Assembly (NCBI GenBank): GCA_016870575.1
Contig: VGBH01000012.1
Span: 1 to 39,003 of the forward strand
Length of the DNA: 39,003 bases
Source of the DNA: Actinomycetota bacterium
GTDB lineage: Bacteria; Actinomycetota; Actinomycetes; S36-B12; UBA5976
Direction of reading: 5' to 3'
Both the position numbers and the translations under genes were made by a program. The notes under the pieces are model-generated. The model made no database searches, was not told where the DNA came from, and worked only from the letters and a program-made list of their open reading frames with translations. Of this stretch, positions 25,576 to 34,185 are shown piece after piece (within the stretch, counting starts at the first letter, position 1; each line of letters opens with the position of its first letter).

Positions 25576-26432
25576 ATTTTTCCACTAGGTAAAGTCAATA
25601 TTTCAGCCCCAGTTTCAGTTACAGCGATAGTATGTTCAAACTGAGCGGTTCGAAGTTTGTCTTTCGTGGTAACTGTCCATCCGTCAGACCAAACATCGTA
25701 ATCAATCGTACCTAAGGTAATCATCGGCTCAATAGTAAAAGTCATTCCAGCTTGAATTATTGTGGTTGCACCTGGATCATCGTAATGCGGGATTATCAGG
25801 CCTGAATGAAAAACAGTGTGCACTCCATGTCCAGTAAAGTCTTCAACAACACCATACCCAAATCTTTTTGCATATGCTTCAATCACTCTTCCAATTACAT
25901 TTATCTGTCTACCTGGTGCAACAACTGCAATTGCCCGATCAAGCATTTCTTTCGTACGTTCAACTAAAAGTCTTGATTCTTCATCAACATTGCCAATCAA
26001 AAACATGGCGCTGGTATCACCATGCACCCCATGGATGTAAGCAGTGACATCCACATTAAGAATGTCACCATCATTAATGAGAGTGGAATCTGGAATTCCG
26101 TGGCAGATTACTTCGTTTAATGAGGTGCAACATGATTTGGGATATCCGCGATAACCAAGTGTGGATGGGTATGCACCATGATCGCAGAGGAATTCGTGTA
26201 CGAGTAAATCTAAATCATCTGTAGAAGTTCCTGGCTTAGCATTCTTCCCAGCAAGTTCAACTGCATCTGCAGCAAGTTGACCTGCAATTCGCATTGCGGC
26301 AATTACTTCAGAGCTCTGTATTTCTGAGCCTTTATAGCGATCCGGAGAGCGTCCACCAACATAAGGCGGGCGAATAATGTGAGATGGCACTTCACGTTTT
26401 GGACTCAATTTTCCAGCAGTTAAGGTCGGCAT
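25572..26432 (-). CDS. map: Methionine aminopeptidase, type I with N-terminal extension
   Basis: Removes initiator Met from nascent proteins at the ribosome. 286 residues. Metal ligands are visible: Asp in [17 protein letters not shown] (two Asp), His in [13 protein letters not shown], Glu in [11 protein letters not shown], and Glu in [12 protein letters not shown]. Substrate His is in CHGIPD. The N-terminal extension ([16 protein letters not shown]) corresponds to the proline-rich arm of actinobacterial type 1c enzymes. ATG start; stop overlaps the MarR start. The gap upstream to mutT1 is 43 nt, AT-rich, and may hold the promoter for the map-marR-MFS-glycosylase run. Confidence 0.96.
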   Translation of the reverse strand: MPTLTAGKLSPKREVPSHIIRPPYVGGRSPDRYKGSEIQSSEVIAAMRIAGQLAADAVELAGKNAKPGTSTDDLDLLVHEFLCDHGAYPSTLGYRGYPKSCCTSLNEVICHGIPDSTLINDGDILNVDVTAYIHGVHGDTSAMFLIGNVDEESRLLVERTKEMLDRAIAVVAPGRQINVIGRVIEAYAKRFGYGVVEDFTGHGVHTVFHSGLIIPHYDDPGATTIIQAGMTFTIEPMITLGTIDYDVWSDGWTVTTKDKLRTAQFEHTIAVTETGAEILTLPSGKI

Positions 26433-26475
26433 TGGCTAAGCGTAGCGGTAAAAATTTAAATAGTTGAATTCCGAA

Positions 26476-27330
26476 CTAAATTTCGTGACGTTCTGCCGAA
26501 AGCAGTTCACCTAACTGATTCCAGGTGAGCACAACCAATCCCGCTGGCGGAAGATCTTGCAGTAGATGATTTGCTTCAGGTTCAAAGTTTCCAAGTTCAT
26601 CAATTACTGGCCGGTGCGTACACAGTGCAATACACCCCTGATGCTGCAGCAGCCCCTCCCATTCACTGTTAGTGAAGTTGGAGTTTTCTTCCAGCAGCAG
26701 GGGATTTAGAACAATATCAATATCTTCTTGTTCGGCATAATGGCTGAGAGTTTGTTGACACCTTAGCGCAGGGGAGCTGAGCAAACTTGTGACACCATAA
26801 GCAGAAAGTAAGGCCGATATTGTCTCGAGTTGAGTAAAACCTGCTGCAGTAAGTGGTCGAAGTAGATCATCTTGACCATCAAAGTCTTCTCGTTTGGTTG
26901 AGATTGCATGGCGCAGAATTAATGCAGTTCTAGTTGGGTTATCAGAAAGTCCAATAGCTACTGAAACTGTGGCAAAATCTCGGGGATAAGTGAGTAAATC
27001 TTTCGCCTCATTTAAAGTGACCCAGCGCAGTTCTGAAACTTCATCATTTGGCACCACACTAGAATCGAAAGCCAACTCAGTTGCTAACCAGTAATGTACT
27101 GTTTTGGTTTCACCTTTTGTTTGATAGCTAACTGGAGAAAGTGGTAGATGTAATCTAACCAAATATCCTGTCTCTTCCAATGTCTCACGGACAGCAGCAA
27201 TTGCTGCTGGTTCATTTGGTTCTAATTTTCCTTTAGGTAGCGACCAGTCATTTCGATAATCTCGCCGAATGACTAACACTCGAGGCTGATCACCTTGTCT
27301 TACCAGCACTACACCTGCTGCTTGAATCAT
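26476..27330 (-). CDS. mutT1: MutT1-like protein: Nudix hydrolase fused to histidine phosphatase
   Basis: 284 residues with two domains. The N-terminal Nudix box (GKLEPNEPAAIAAVRETLEE followed by TG) lies at about 33-55, preceded by WSLPKG. The C-terminal histidine-phosphatase domain starts ALILRHAISTKREDFDGQDD with the RHA motif, then SSPALRCQQTL and a late His in CTHRPVID. The same fusion in mycobacteria hydrolyses 8-oxo-(d)GTP and diadenosine polyphosphates, cleansing the nucleotide pool. The ATG overlaps the ppk stop as ATGA, so the two are translated together, as in the mycobacterial ppk1-mutT1 pair. Confidence 0.92.
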   Translation of the reverse strand: MIQAAGVVLVRQGDQPRVLVIRRDYRNDWSLPKGKLEPNEPAAIAAVRETLEETGYLVRLHLPLSPVSYQTKGETKTVHYWLATELAFDSSVVPNDEVSELRWVTLNEAKDLLTYPRDFATVSVAIGLSDNPTRTALILRHAISTKREDFDGQDDLLRPLTAAGFTQLETISALLSAYGVTSLLSSPALRCQQTLSHYAEQEDIDIVLNPLLLEENSNFTNSEWEGLLQHQGCIALCTHRPVIDELGNFEPEANHLLQDLPPAGLVVLTWNQLGELLSAERHEI

Positions 27331-29441
27331 TTACCACCGCGAAGTTGATACAGCTTAATTAGCTCCTCTTGATAGTTAAGAGTCTTTCCGCCATCTTTAG
27401 TTGTTTCTCGGTAGCGCCAATTTCCATCTTGGTCAAGTTGCCAAGTCGCTGTCTTTTCATCAAGTGCCAAATCAAGTAATTTGCGAAGCCTGTTCTGATG
27501 AGTTGGATTTTCTACCTTTAATAACACTTCAACTCTTCTATCTAGATTTCGGTTCATTAGATCTGCGCTGCCAATTAACACTTCATATTGACCAGCATTT
27601 GTAAACTCATAAATTCTTGAGTGCTCGAGAAATCTACCCAAGATGCTCTTAACCGTGATGTTTTCACTCAAACCAATAACTTCAGGCCTAAGTGTGCACA
27701 TACCTCTTATCAGCAGTTCCATTTTTACTCCTGCTTGCGATGCCTGATAAAGCAAATCAGTTACGCGCTCGTCAACAATCGCATTGCATTTAATTCTAAT
27801 TCCAGATGGTTTACCTGAGAGTTGATTACTGATTTCTCGTTTGATTAAGTCAGAGAGTGCAGACCTAAGGGAATTTGGTGCGGCATAAAAGGACTCAAAA
27901 TCAGTTGTATTTGCAAAGCCAGAAAGTTGATTAAACAATGAAGTTACATCATCAGCAATCACTGGATTTGCGGTGATAATTCCAATATCCTCATAAAACC
28001 GAGCAGTTCGAGGGTGATAGTTACCTGTTCCGATATGAACATATCTATTTATTCCCTCCTCTTCGCGTCGAACAACTAAAGTTAACTTGCAGTGAGTTTT
28101 AAGCCCAACTTGGCCATAAACCACATGGACTCCAGCGCGCTCCATTCGTCTTGCCCACTGAATGTTGTTTTCTTCATCAAAACGTGCCTTAATCTCAACA
28201 ACTGCTAACACCTGCTTACCGGCAGCTGCTGCATCAATTAAAGCCTCCACAATCGGCGAATCACCGCTGGTGCGATATAGCGCTTGCTTTATCGCCAAAA
28301 CCTTCGGATCAGCTGCGGCCTGTTCAATAAATCGAGTTACGGATGTGGCAAATGAATCATATGGATGGTGCAGTAGCACATCATGGTTTCTCACCGCTTC
28401 AAACACATCAGCAGGTGTTGCTGTTTCAACGGAACTTAACTCAGGGCTAGTTCGAGGTTGGAATGCTGGATCCTTTAATTCATCACGATTTAAATCAGCG
28501 ATGAGTGAAAGCCCTCTTAGGTCTAGTGGTGTTGGCAGGCGAACTATTTCTTCAGCAGTAACTTCAAGTTCTTCAGTTAACAAATCCAAGATGTGTTGAT
28601 CAATATTTTCATCAACCTCTAGCCGAACCGCATACCCAAAGCGCCTTCGAGATAGTTCTTTTTCCATTGCGTCAAGTAGGTTTTCTGCTTCATCTTCTTC
28701 AACCTCTAAATCCTCATTTCGAGTAACACGAAACATATGGTGCTGCACAATCTCCATCCCAGGAAACAATTCAGATAGGTTGGCGGCTATCAACTCTTCA
28801 AGTGGCACAAATCTCTGTGGGCTGACTTGAATAAATCGATCCAACAGCGGTGGAACTTTTACCCGAGCGAACATCTCTTGACTGTTTTTTGGGTTTCGCA
28901 CCATTACAGCTAGATTCAATGAAAGCCCGGATATGTAAGGGAATGGGTGCGCAGGGTCTACTGCCAAAGGAGTTAGAACCGGAAAAACCTCGCGCTCAAA
29001 AAAGTTACCCAATTGCCTCTGCTCATTTTCAGTTAGGGCACTCCAATGCAGAATTTCAATGTCTTGCTGCAATAAAAGAGGTAGTAATTCGTCTTGAAAC
29101 AATCTAGATTGCCTCTGCATCAACTGCCAACTGGTGCTTAGGGTTTCAGTGAGTATTTCTCGGGGTAATCGTCCAGTTGGGGATTTAACCGCAATACCAG
29201 CATTCATTCGCCGTTTTAGTCCAGCTACTCGCACCATAAAGAACTCATCAAGGTTTGCTGAAACTATGCTGCAAAATCGAACTCGCTCCAGAAGCGGTCG
29301 ATCAGATTGAAGGGCCATGTCCAGCACACGAGAATTGAAACTTAGCCAAGATAACTCTCGCTCAAAAAATCTTTGTGGAAGTGGGAAGGCAGCGGTTAGC
29401 CCGCTGCCACCGTGAGTTGGCGTTAAGTCAGTGGCTTCCAT
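27327..29441 (-). CDS. ppk: Polyphosphate kinase 1
   Basis: Makes inorganic polyphosphate reversibly from ATP. 704 residues, full length. The N-terminal domain begins FFERELSWLSFNSRVLDMA with the SANLDEFFMVRV motif. The catalytic region has HHPYDSFATSVTRF (about 358-371), KQALYRTSGDSPIV, and the phospho-acceptor His of VGLKTHCKLTLVV at about residue 450; HIGTGNYHPRTARFYED follows. A second His lies in FLEHSRIYEF at about 612. Followed by mutT1 through an ATGA overlap. A possible promoter (TTGAAA, 17 nt, AGTAAT) lies 30-55 nt upstream. Polyphosphate storage suits phosphorus-poor waters, an ecological inference. Confidence 0.97.
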   Translation of the reverse strand: MEATDLTPTHGGSGLTAAFPLPQRFFERELSWLSFNSRVLDMALQSDRPLLERVRFCSIVSANLDEFFMVRVAGLKRRMNAGIAVKSPTGRLPREILTETLSTSWQLMQRQSRLFQDELLPLLLQQDIEILHWSALTENEQRQLGNFFEREVFPVLTPLAVDPAHPFPYISGLSLNLAVMVRNPKNSQEMFARVKVPPLLDRFIQVSPQRFVPLEELIAANLSELFPGMEIVQHHMFRVTRNEDLEVEEDEAENLLDAMEKELSRRRFGYAVRLEVDENIDQHILDLLTEELEVTAEEIVRLPTPLDLRGLSLIADLNRDELKDPAFQPRTSPELSSVETATPADVFEAVRNHDVLLHHPYDSFATSVTRFIEQAAADPKVLAIKQALYRTSGDSPIVEALIDAAAAGKQVLAVVEIKARFDEENNIQWARRMERAGVHVVYGQVGLKTHCKLTLVVRREEEGINRYVHIGTGNYHPRTARFYEDIGIITANPVIADDVTSLFNQLSGFANTTDFESFYAAPNSLRSALSDLIKREISNQLSGKPSGIRIKCNAIVDERVTDLLYQASQAGVKMELLIRGMCTLRPEVIGLSENITVKSILGRFLEHSRIYEFTNAGQYEVLIGSADLMNRNLDRRVEVLLKVENPTHQNRLRKLLDLALDEKTATWQLDQDGNWRYRETTKDGGKTLNYQEELIKLYQLRGGK

Positions 29442-29467
29442 CTTGCCAAGGATGCCATAGCAATTTA

Positions 29468-29496
29468 ATTACTGTCAGGCGGTTCCGAAATTTCAA
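29468..29496 (-). promoter_or_regulatory. Possible ppk promoter
   Basis: On the minus strand TTGAAA (29491-29496) and AGTAAT (29468-29473) are separated by 17 nt, close to sigma-70 consensus, and lie upstream of the ppk ATG at 29441. No PhoP-box direct repeat is recognised. By-eye call only. Confidence 0.35.
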
Positions 29497-29520
29497 TAAG
29501 TAGGTAAAAATGAATAAAGA

Positions 29521-29550
29521 GAAAACCCCCGCCCGAGGGCGAGGGTTTTC
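29521..29550 (-). terminator. Intrinsic terminator after the histone-like gene
   Basis: A near-perfect hairpin: GAAAACCC pairs with GGGTTTTC, with an inner CGCC-CGAG-GGCG stem and one C/A mismatch. On the minus strand it is followed by TCTTTATTCATTTTT. It lies 17 nt after the stop of the histone-like gene and upstream of ppk, so it separates the two transcripts. The outer arms would also fold on the plus strand. Confidence 0.8.
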
Positions 29551-29566
29551 ATAGGCTTTGGAGAAA

Positions 29567-29785
29567 TTAAGCCTTCTTAGCAGCTTTCTTGCGGCGCTTT
29601 GGCGCAGCCTTCTTAGCAGCTTTCTTGCGACGCTTTGGAGCAGCCTTCTTAGCAGCTTTCTTGCGGCGCTTTGGTGCAGCTTTCTTAGCAGCAGCCTTCT
29701 TGCGACGGCGCTTTGGAGCTGCCTTCTTAGCAGCTTTCTTGCGGCGCTTTGGAGCAGCCTTCTTAGCAGCCTTCTTTGCGGCCAC
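29567..29785 (-). CDS. Stand-alone histone-H1-like Lys/Ala/Pro/Arg repeat protein
   Basis: 72 residues made almost only of Lys, Ala, Arg and Pro. The unit KKAAKKAAPKRR repeats about five times, one copy expanded to RKKAAAKKAAPKRR. It should bind DNA or RNA non-specifically, as do histone H1-like tails and the C-terminal tail of actinobacterial HupB. No HU domain is present. GTG start at 29785, because GGGAGGT sits just upstream and the repeat begins directly after. The longer frame to 29851 adds a non-repetitive 22-residue stretch without support. A terminator follows. ppk-mutT1 lies next door, a place occupied by hupB in mycobacteria (established for M. tuberculosis), so a HupB-derived tail is a reasonable inference. 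Confidence 0.85.
   Translation of the reverse strand: MAAKKAAKKAAPKRRKKAAKKAAPKRRRKKAAAKKAAPKRRKKAAKKAAPKRRKKAAKKAAPKRRKKAAKKA
29570..29782. repeat. 36-bp tandem repeat coding the basic tail units
   Basis: About five and a half in-frame copies of a 36-bp unit starting GCCTTCTTAGCAGCTTTCTT on the plus strand. One copy is 42 bp because of a 6-bp insertion, and copies differ at a few silent or near-silent bases. The period equals the 12-residue protein unit, so it is a coding minisatellite. It also opens long spurious frames on the opposite strand. Confidence 0.9.
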
Positions 29786-29788
29786 GTT

Positions 29789-29795
29789 ACCTCCC
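29789..29795 (-). promoter_or_regulatory. Strong ribosome binding site of the histone-like gene
   Basis: GGGAGGT on the minus strand, 3 nt before GTG at 29785. One of the best Shine-Dalgarno matches in the window, in keeping with an abundant protein, and it fixes the short start. Confidence 0.75.
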
Positions 29796-29982
29796 TGGTT
29801 AAGTGCGTCAAATCCGGACCATGACGCGCTGGGATAAGTTTCCCCTATCACACATAGATAAATCCATTATGTATTAGTTAAAAAACTCGGCGTGTCGCGA
29901 TTTTTTCAAGAAAAACTGCAATTTTTTTTGATTTTTAGCATTTTTGCTAATAGAAAAACAAAAATGTCTACCAAATTTAAGT

Positions 29983-30810
29983 TCAGTAACTATGTTTTTT
30001 TTCAGGATACTTTTTTGTAATAACATCGTCAGCAAATGTTTTCACCGCATCAGCGAGACTGGTTCGTAAGCTCGCATAACGCTTAAGAAATCTTGGCGCA
30101 GGATCTTTCGTTAACCCTGCTAGGTCTTGCCAAACCAAAACCTGAGCATCAACATCTACTCCAGCACCAATGCCAATGATGGGAATTTTTGCCTGTTGCG
30201 TGATTTCTTTTGCCAATTCGGCAGGAACAACCTCTAACACAATTGCAAAGGCACCGGCAGATTCAAGTGCGATTGCATCTTCAATTAATTGGTGCGCTGA
30301 ATCACCTTTACCTTGCACTTTGTAACCGCCAAGGGCATTAATCGACTGCGGGGTTAGGCCTAAGTGACCCATTACTGGAATGCCAGATTGAACCAGTGCC
30401 TTAACCTGCGGCAAGACTCGTGCTCCGCCCTCTAACTTGACGGCAGATGCACCTGCTTTCATCATTGTTGATGCATTGGTAATGGCATCTGAAACGGAAC
30501 TCTGGTAACTGCCAAAAGGCAAATCAGCAACCACTAAAGCACGTTTTGCCCCTCTAGCAACAGCTTTGACCAAAACCAATAGTTCATCAACAGTGATTGG
30601 TACTGTGGTGTCATAGCCAAGCATCACCATTGCAGCCGAATCTCCAACCAGTAACACTGGAATACCTAGCTCATCAAATAGTGATGCTGTGAGTGCGTCG
30701 TAGCAGGTGAGCATTGGCCAGGGTTGCTTATCTTTTTTGGCTTTAGCTAAATCAGTTACTGTTATTCGAGATTGATTACCGCCATAAAGCGGGGTATTCG
30801 ATTCTGACAC
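29983..30810 (-). CDS. panB: 3-methyl-2-oxobutanoate hydroxymethyltransferase
   Basis: First step of pantothenate synthesis: transfers a hydroxymethyl group from methylene-tetrahydrofolate to 2-oxoisovalerate. About 275 residues from a GTG at 30810, the usual PanB length; the open frame extends further but the family sequence starts at SESNTPLYGGNQSRITV and GGAGG sits 4 nt before the GTG. Motifs: PWPMLTCYDALTASLFDELG, PVLLVGDSAAMVMLGYDTT, VVADLPFGSYQ, AVKLEGG, MGHLGLTPQSI, and the C-terminal IIGIGAGVDVDAQVLVWQDL. Metal-binding Asp residues in VGDS and ADLPF are kept. Alone on its transcript, divergent from an MFS gene with a 122-nt gap. Confidence 0.95.
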   Translation of the reverse strand: MSESNTPLYGGNQSRITVTDLAKAKKDKQPWPMLTCYDALTASLFDELGIPVLLVGDSAAMVMLGYDTTVPITVDELLVLVKAVARGAKRALVVADLPFGSYQSSVSDAITNASTMMKAGASAVKLEGGARVLPQVKALVQSGIPVMGHLGLTPQSINALGGYKVQGKGDSAHQLIEDAIALESAGAFAIVLEVVPAELAKEITQQAKIPIIGIGAGVDVDAQVLVWQDLAGLTKDPAPRFLKRYASLRTSLADAVKTFADDVITKKYPEKKHSY

Positions 30811-30814
30811 AAAT

Positions 30815-30819
30815 CCTCC
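30815..30819 (-). promoter_or_regulatory. Ribosome binding site fixing the panB GTG start
   Basis: GGAGG on the minus strand, 4 nt before GTG at 30810. It decides against the longer 329-residue reading frame, whose extra N-terminus would overlap the divergent MFS gene. Confidence 0.7.
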
Positions 30820-30932
30820 AGCGAATCGAAGCTTCGGTCGAAGTCTCCGTTCAGGTTCAATTATGCCGTATTTCAGATGAGAGTTTTTCGGTAGTAGGGG
30901 AGTATGCTCAAAGTCCATTAGAAAAGGTGAAG

Positions 30933-32531
30933 ATGACAAATTCCGCAGCCGTTCCAGCAGAAGTAAATCCAAAACGATGGGCTATCTTGGCAGTGCTCGT
31001 AACGTCCCTAGTTGTAGTTATTCTGGATAACACCATACTAAATGTGGCGTTAAAGACAATTCAGCTGGCGCTTTCAGCAACACAATCCGAACTAATCTGG
31101 GCAATCAACTCCTATGTATTGGTGTTTGCTGCTTTGCTTTTTACCTGGGGAGTGCTGGGGGATCGCTATGGACGCAAGAAGATTCTAATTATTGGATTAG
31201 TCTTATTTGGTTTGGCTTCTGCGCTTTCTGCCTTTTCAACTTCACCCGAAATGTTAATCATCACAAGAGGATTAATGGGTATTGGTGCAGCATCAGTATT
31301 ACCGGTGACATTAGCGATTATCACGGTTGTTTTTCCGCCTTATGAAAGAGGAAAGGCAATTGGTTTTTGGGCTGGAGCAGTTGGAGCATCTGTTGCGCTC
31401 GGTCCAATTGTTGCTGGTTTATTGCTTGGGCGATTTTGGTGGGGATCAGTTTTCCTAATCAATGTGCCAGTTGTCATTTTGGGTGTAATTGGCATCTTGT
31501 GGTTAGTGCCTGAAAGTAACAATCCAAATCCTGGAAAACTTGATCCACTTGGCGTGCTGTTATCAGTAGTTGGGTTAATCGCGTTGGTTTATGGGATTGT
31601 GCATGCCGGAGATTCTGGTGAATGGCTTAGTCTTGAAAGTTTAGGCAGTATTTTGGCAGGTGTTGCAATTCTAAGTTTGTTTGTCTGGCTGGAGTATAAG
31701 AGTGATCATGCGACTTTGGATTTAGCCTTATTCAAGATTAAGTCCTTCTCAGTACCTCTTTTTGCAACTACCTTAACGTTTGCTGCAATGAGTGGATCTT
31801 TATTATTTCTGGCGTTCTACCAGCAAGTGGTGCGCGGGTTAACTCCTCTTCAAGCTGGCATTCAAACACTACCTGTTGCCGTAGGACAGTTACTGGCGGC
31901 ACCTAATTCAGCCAGGTTAGTCGCAAAATTTGGCTTTAGGAAAGTAGTAATTTCCGGTTTGGTTATTACTACTTTGGCATTTGGATTATTCACGTTGCTA
32001 ACCCCAGATACTGCAACTTGGCAGATGCTCATTATCTTCTTTATCTTGGGATATGGTCTTGGAAATACGATTGCACCATCTACTGCTCAAATGACGATGT
32101 CAATTCCTACTGAAAGATCAGGTGCTGGCTCTGCCGTTCAAAATACCGTTAGACAGGTAGGTGCTGCATTAGGAGTTGCAGCAATTTCTACCTTAGTGGC
32201 AACTATTTATTCAAGCCAGATGAATAGTGCTTTAATGAATGCAGCAATTTCTTTACCGGGTAATGCAACAAAAGAAGTTACGGATTCAATTGGTGCAGCT
32301 TTTGGTGCAGCAGAGGGATTAACCCAATCTGGATTGATTTCAGCTCCAGTTGCAAATCAAATACAGGAATTGGCAATCGCTTCTTATATGACTAGTTTTC
32401 ACACGGCAGTAATTGTTGGTGCGGTAATTGTTTTAATTGCATTGGTGGTGATGGCTTGGAAGATGCCAAAAGTAACTACAAATGCTGCCTGGGGTCAGAG
32501 CGAAACTACCTCGAAACCCATCGATTTGTAA
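30933..32531 (+). CDS. MFS transporter, DHA2 (EmrB/QacA) family
   Basis: About 532 residues with fourteen predicted hydrophobic segments, proton-driven efflux. Motif A-like loop is GVLGDRYGRKKILIIG; motif D1-like VVVILDNTILNVALKTIQ; motif C-like GFWAGAVGASVALGPIVAGL, all typical of drug:H+ antiporter family 2. ATG at 30933 with AAGG five bases upstream; a GTG two codons earlier is the alternative. No regulator lies beside it. Its 3' end overlaps the convergent nadE by 26 nt. Substrate cannot be predicted. Confidence 0.92.
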   Translation: MTNSAAVPAEVNPKRWAILAVLVTSLVVVILDNTILNVALKTIQLALSATQSELIWAINSYVLVFAALLFTWGVLGDRYGRKKILIIGLVLFGLASALSAFSTSPEMLIITRGLMGIGAASVLPVTLAIITVVFPPYERGKAIGFWAGAVGASVALGPIVAGLLLGRFWWGSVFLINVPVVILGVIGILWLVPESNNPNPGKLDPLGVLLSVVGLIALVYGIVHAGDSGEWLSLESLGSILAGVAILSLFVWLEYKSDHATLDLALFKIKSFSVPLFATTLTFAAMSGSLLFLAFYQQVVRGLTPLQAGIQTLPVAVGQLLAAPNSARLVAKFGFRKVVISGLVITTLAFGLFTLLTPDTATWQMLIIFFILGYGLGNTIAPSTAQMTMSIPTERSGAGSAVQNTVRQVGAALGVAAISTLVATIYSSQMNSALMNAAISLPGNATKEVTDSIGAAFGAAEGLTQSGLISAPVANQIQELAIASYMTSFHTAVIVGAVIVLIALVVMAWKMPKVTTNAAWGQSETTSKPIDL

Positions 32532-34158
32532 TTGGTAGACGGCGGTCTCGACCAAATGCTCTAGAGCTAATCTTCGTACCTGGTGGATACTGTCTCCTTT
32601 TGTATTCAGCTGCATCAACTAATCGAATGACTCGGTTTACTAGGTCTGTATCAAATTGCGCGAGCACCGTTTGGTCATTCTCCACATAGCCTGTGAGTAT
32701 TTGATCCAATAGTAGATAGTCAGGAAGTGAATCAGAATCTTTTTGCCCTGGCCTTAATTCAGCCGATGGTTCTTTATTAATGCAGTTAGTTGGAATTGGT
32801 GGAGTTTGATTCATTTTTTCAGCAAAATTGTTGCGCCATCGTGCAAGCTGCCAAACAATTGTTTTTGAAACATCCTTGATTGGAGCAAAACCACCTACGG
32901 CATCGCCATAGATAGTCGAATAGCCAACTGCTAGCTCAGATTTATTGCCAGTTGCTAAAACAAGATGGCCCTCTTGATTGCTAATTCCCATTAAAATTAC
33001 ACCACGAACACGAGCTTGCAAGTTTTCTTCTGCAAGTCCAGTCAAACCAAGTTGACCTAGATAAGAGTCAACAATCTTCTGAATCTTTTCTTCACGAAGA
33101 TTTATCCCCGTGCGTTTGGCTAAGTCATATGCATCTGAGAGCGAATGACTGGAAGAATATTTACTCGGTAGCGCTACCGCATACACTCTTTCAGCGCCAA
33201 GTGCATCAATTGCCAAAGTTGCAACAACCGCTGAATCAATTCCACCAGAGAGTCCAAGGATTACAGATTTGAAATTGTTCTTTTCGACGTAAGATTTAAG
33301 CCCTAAAACTAATGCTTGCCATACTTCAGCATTTGAGTCTAAATTAGATGTAATCTCATTGGTGTTATTGCGCTGGACGCTATTTGTGGAGATAACAGTT
33401 GTCTTTTTAGCGGTTGCGATTGGCAATTCTAAATCAGTTAGAAGCAATTGTGATTTAAATGAATTTGCTCGAGAAATCAAATCACCATTTTTGTCAACTA
33501 CAATAGATGCACCATCAAAAACTAATTCGTCTTGTCCACCAACCATATTGACATAACCAATAGCAGCAGAAATCTGTTTAGCTCGATCTGCTACTAGTTT
33601 AAGTCTGGTATCAGTCTTTGTTTGCTCATATGGAGAGCCATTAAGAACTACCAAAAGACCAACTTCATTTGTCTTTGCAGCGGCAATTGTTCCGCCGTCT
33701 TGCCAGATATCTTCACAAATTGCAATGGCGACATCAACATTGGCAATCCGAACAGTTACTGCTGTTTCCCCTGGCGTGAAATATCGGTGTTCATCAAAAA
33801 CACCATAATTTGGCAGATGATGTTTGAAGTATTTGGCAATTACTTTGCCTTGATGTAATACCGCAGCAGCATTTCTATCATCATCCAGATAGCCAACAAT
33901 CACAGGTAAGTCAGCACAACTATTTGACACTAATGAATTTGCCAAATCATTTAATGCGCTCTTAGCAGCAGCTCTGAAACTAGGGCGCAAGCTTAAGTCT
34001 TCAATTGGGTATCCGGTGAGCATCATTTCCGGCGTAACCAATAAATCTGCACTTTTTGAAACGGTTTCTTGGGCGGCAGCCAGGATTAATTCCGAATTAC
34101 CCCTAAGGTCGCCAACAATTGGGTCTAATTGCGCCAAAGCTAGCCTAAAATTACCCAT
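32506..34158 (-). CDS. nadE: Glutamine-dependent NAD+ synthetase
   Basis: Makes NAD+ from nicotinate adenine dinucleotide using glutamine as nitrogen donor. About 550 residues from the ATG at 34158 (MGNFRLALAQLDPIVGDL); the longer upstream frame crosses the promoter region and lacks family similarity. The N-terminal nitrilase/amidase domain shows the Glu (TPEMMLTGYPIEDL), Lys (FKHHLPNYGVFDEHRYF) and Cys (IAICEDIWQDGG) triad. The synthetase domain has ATP pyrophosphatase loop LGLSGGIDSAVVATLA. C-terminus ends FGRDRRLPITNRW. There is no obvious Shine-Dalgarno, so a short or absent leader is likely. Convergent overlap with the MFS gene. Confidence 0.95.
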   Translation of the reverse strand: MGNFRLALAQLDPIVGDLRGNSELILAAAQETVSKSADLLVTPEMMLTGYPIEDLSLRPSFRAAAKSALNDLANSLVSNSCADLPVIVGYLDDDRNAAAVLHQGKVIAKYFKHHLPNYGVFDEHRYFTPGETAVTVRIANVDVAIAICEDIWQDGGTIAAAKTNEVGLLVVLNGSPYEQTKTDTRLKLVADRAKQISAAIGYVNMVGGQDELVFDGASIVVDKNGDLISRANSFKSQLLLTDLELPIATAKKTTVISTNSVQRNNTNEITSNLDSNAEVWQALVLGLKSYVEKNNFKSVILGLSGGIDSAVVATLAIDALGAERVYAVALPSKYSSSHSLSDAYDLAKRTGINLREEKIQKIVDSYLGQLGLTGLAEENLQARVRGVILMGISNQEGHLVLATGNKSELAVGYSTIYGDAVGGFAPIKDVSKTIVWQLARWRNNFAEKMNQTPPIPTNCINKEPSAELRPGQKDSDSLPDYLLLDQILTGYVENDQTVLAQFDTDLVNRVIRLVDAAEYKRRQYPPGTKISSRAFGRDRRLPITNRWVSR

Positions 34159-34185
34159 AAGGTGAGCGTAATTGGTGCACCTTAT
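34157..34185. promoter_or_regulatory. 8-bp inverted repeat between nadE and glnA
   Basis: ATAAGGTG (34157-34164) and CACCTTAT (34178-34185), perfect arms with a 13-base spacer, placed at the nadE start codon and within the shared promoter region of the divergent nadE and glnA2 genes. It looks like a dimeric-regulator operator. It does not match the GlnR box pattern I know. Confidence 0.4.

Noticed and set aside
29570-29782. Regular 36-bp repeats resembling a CRISPR array
   Set aside because: The units are contiguous with no unique spacers, are in frame, and encode a 12-residue basic repeat; no cas genes are near.
29558-29837. Plus-strand open frames across the histone-like gene (Leu/Phe/Arg-rich)
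   Set aside because: They are mirror images of the Lys/Ala/Arg repeat on the other strand, with no ribosome site or family resemblance.
29935-29950. TTAGCA-TTTT-TGCTAA hairpin downstream of panB as an intrinsic terminator
   Set aside because: In the panB direction the hairpin is followed by an A-rich, not U-rich, stretch, and the stem is short and AT-rich. It may add to curved promoter DNA for the histone-like gene, but nothing more can be said.
29983-30972. 329-residue version of PanB starting at 30972
   Set aside because: The additional N-terminus overlaps the divergent MFS gene and lacks family similarity, and GGAGG sits before the GTG at 30810.
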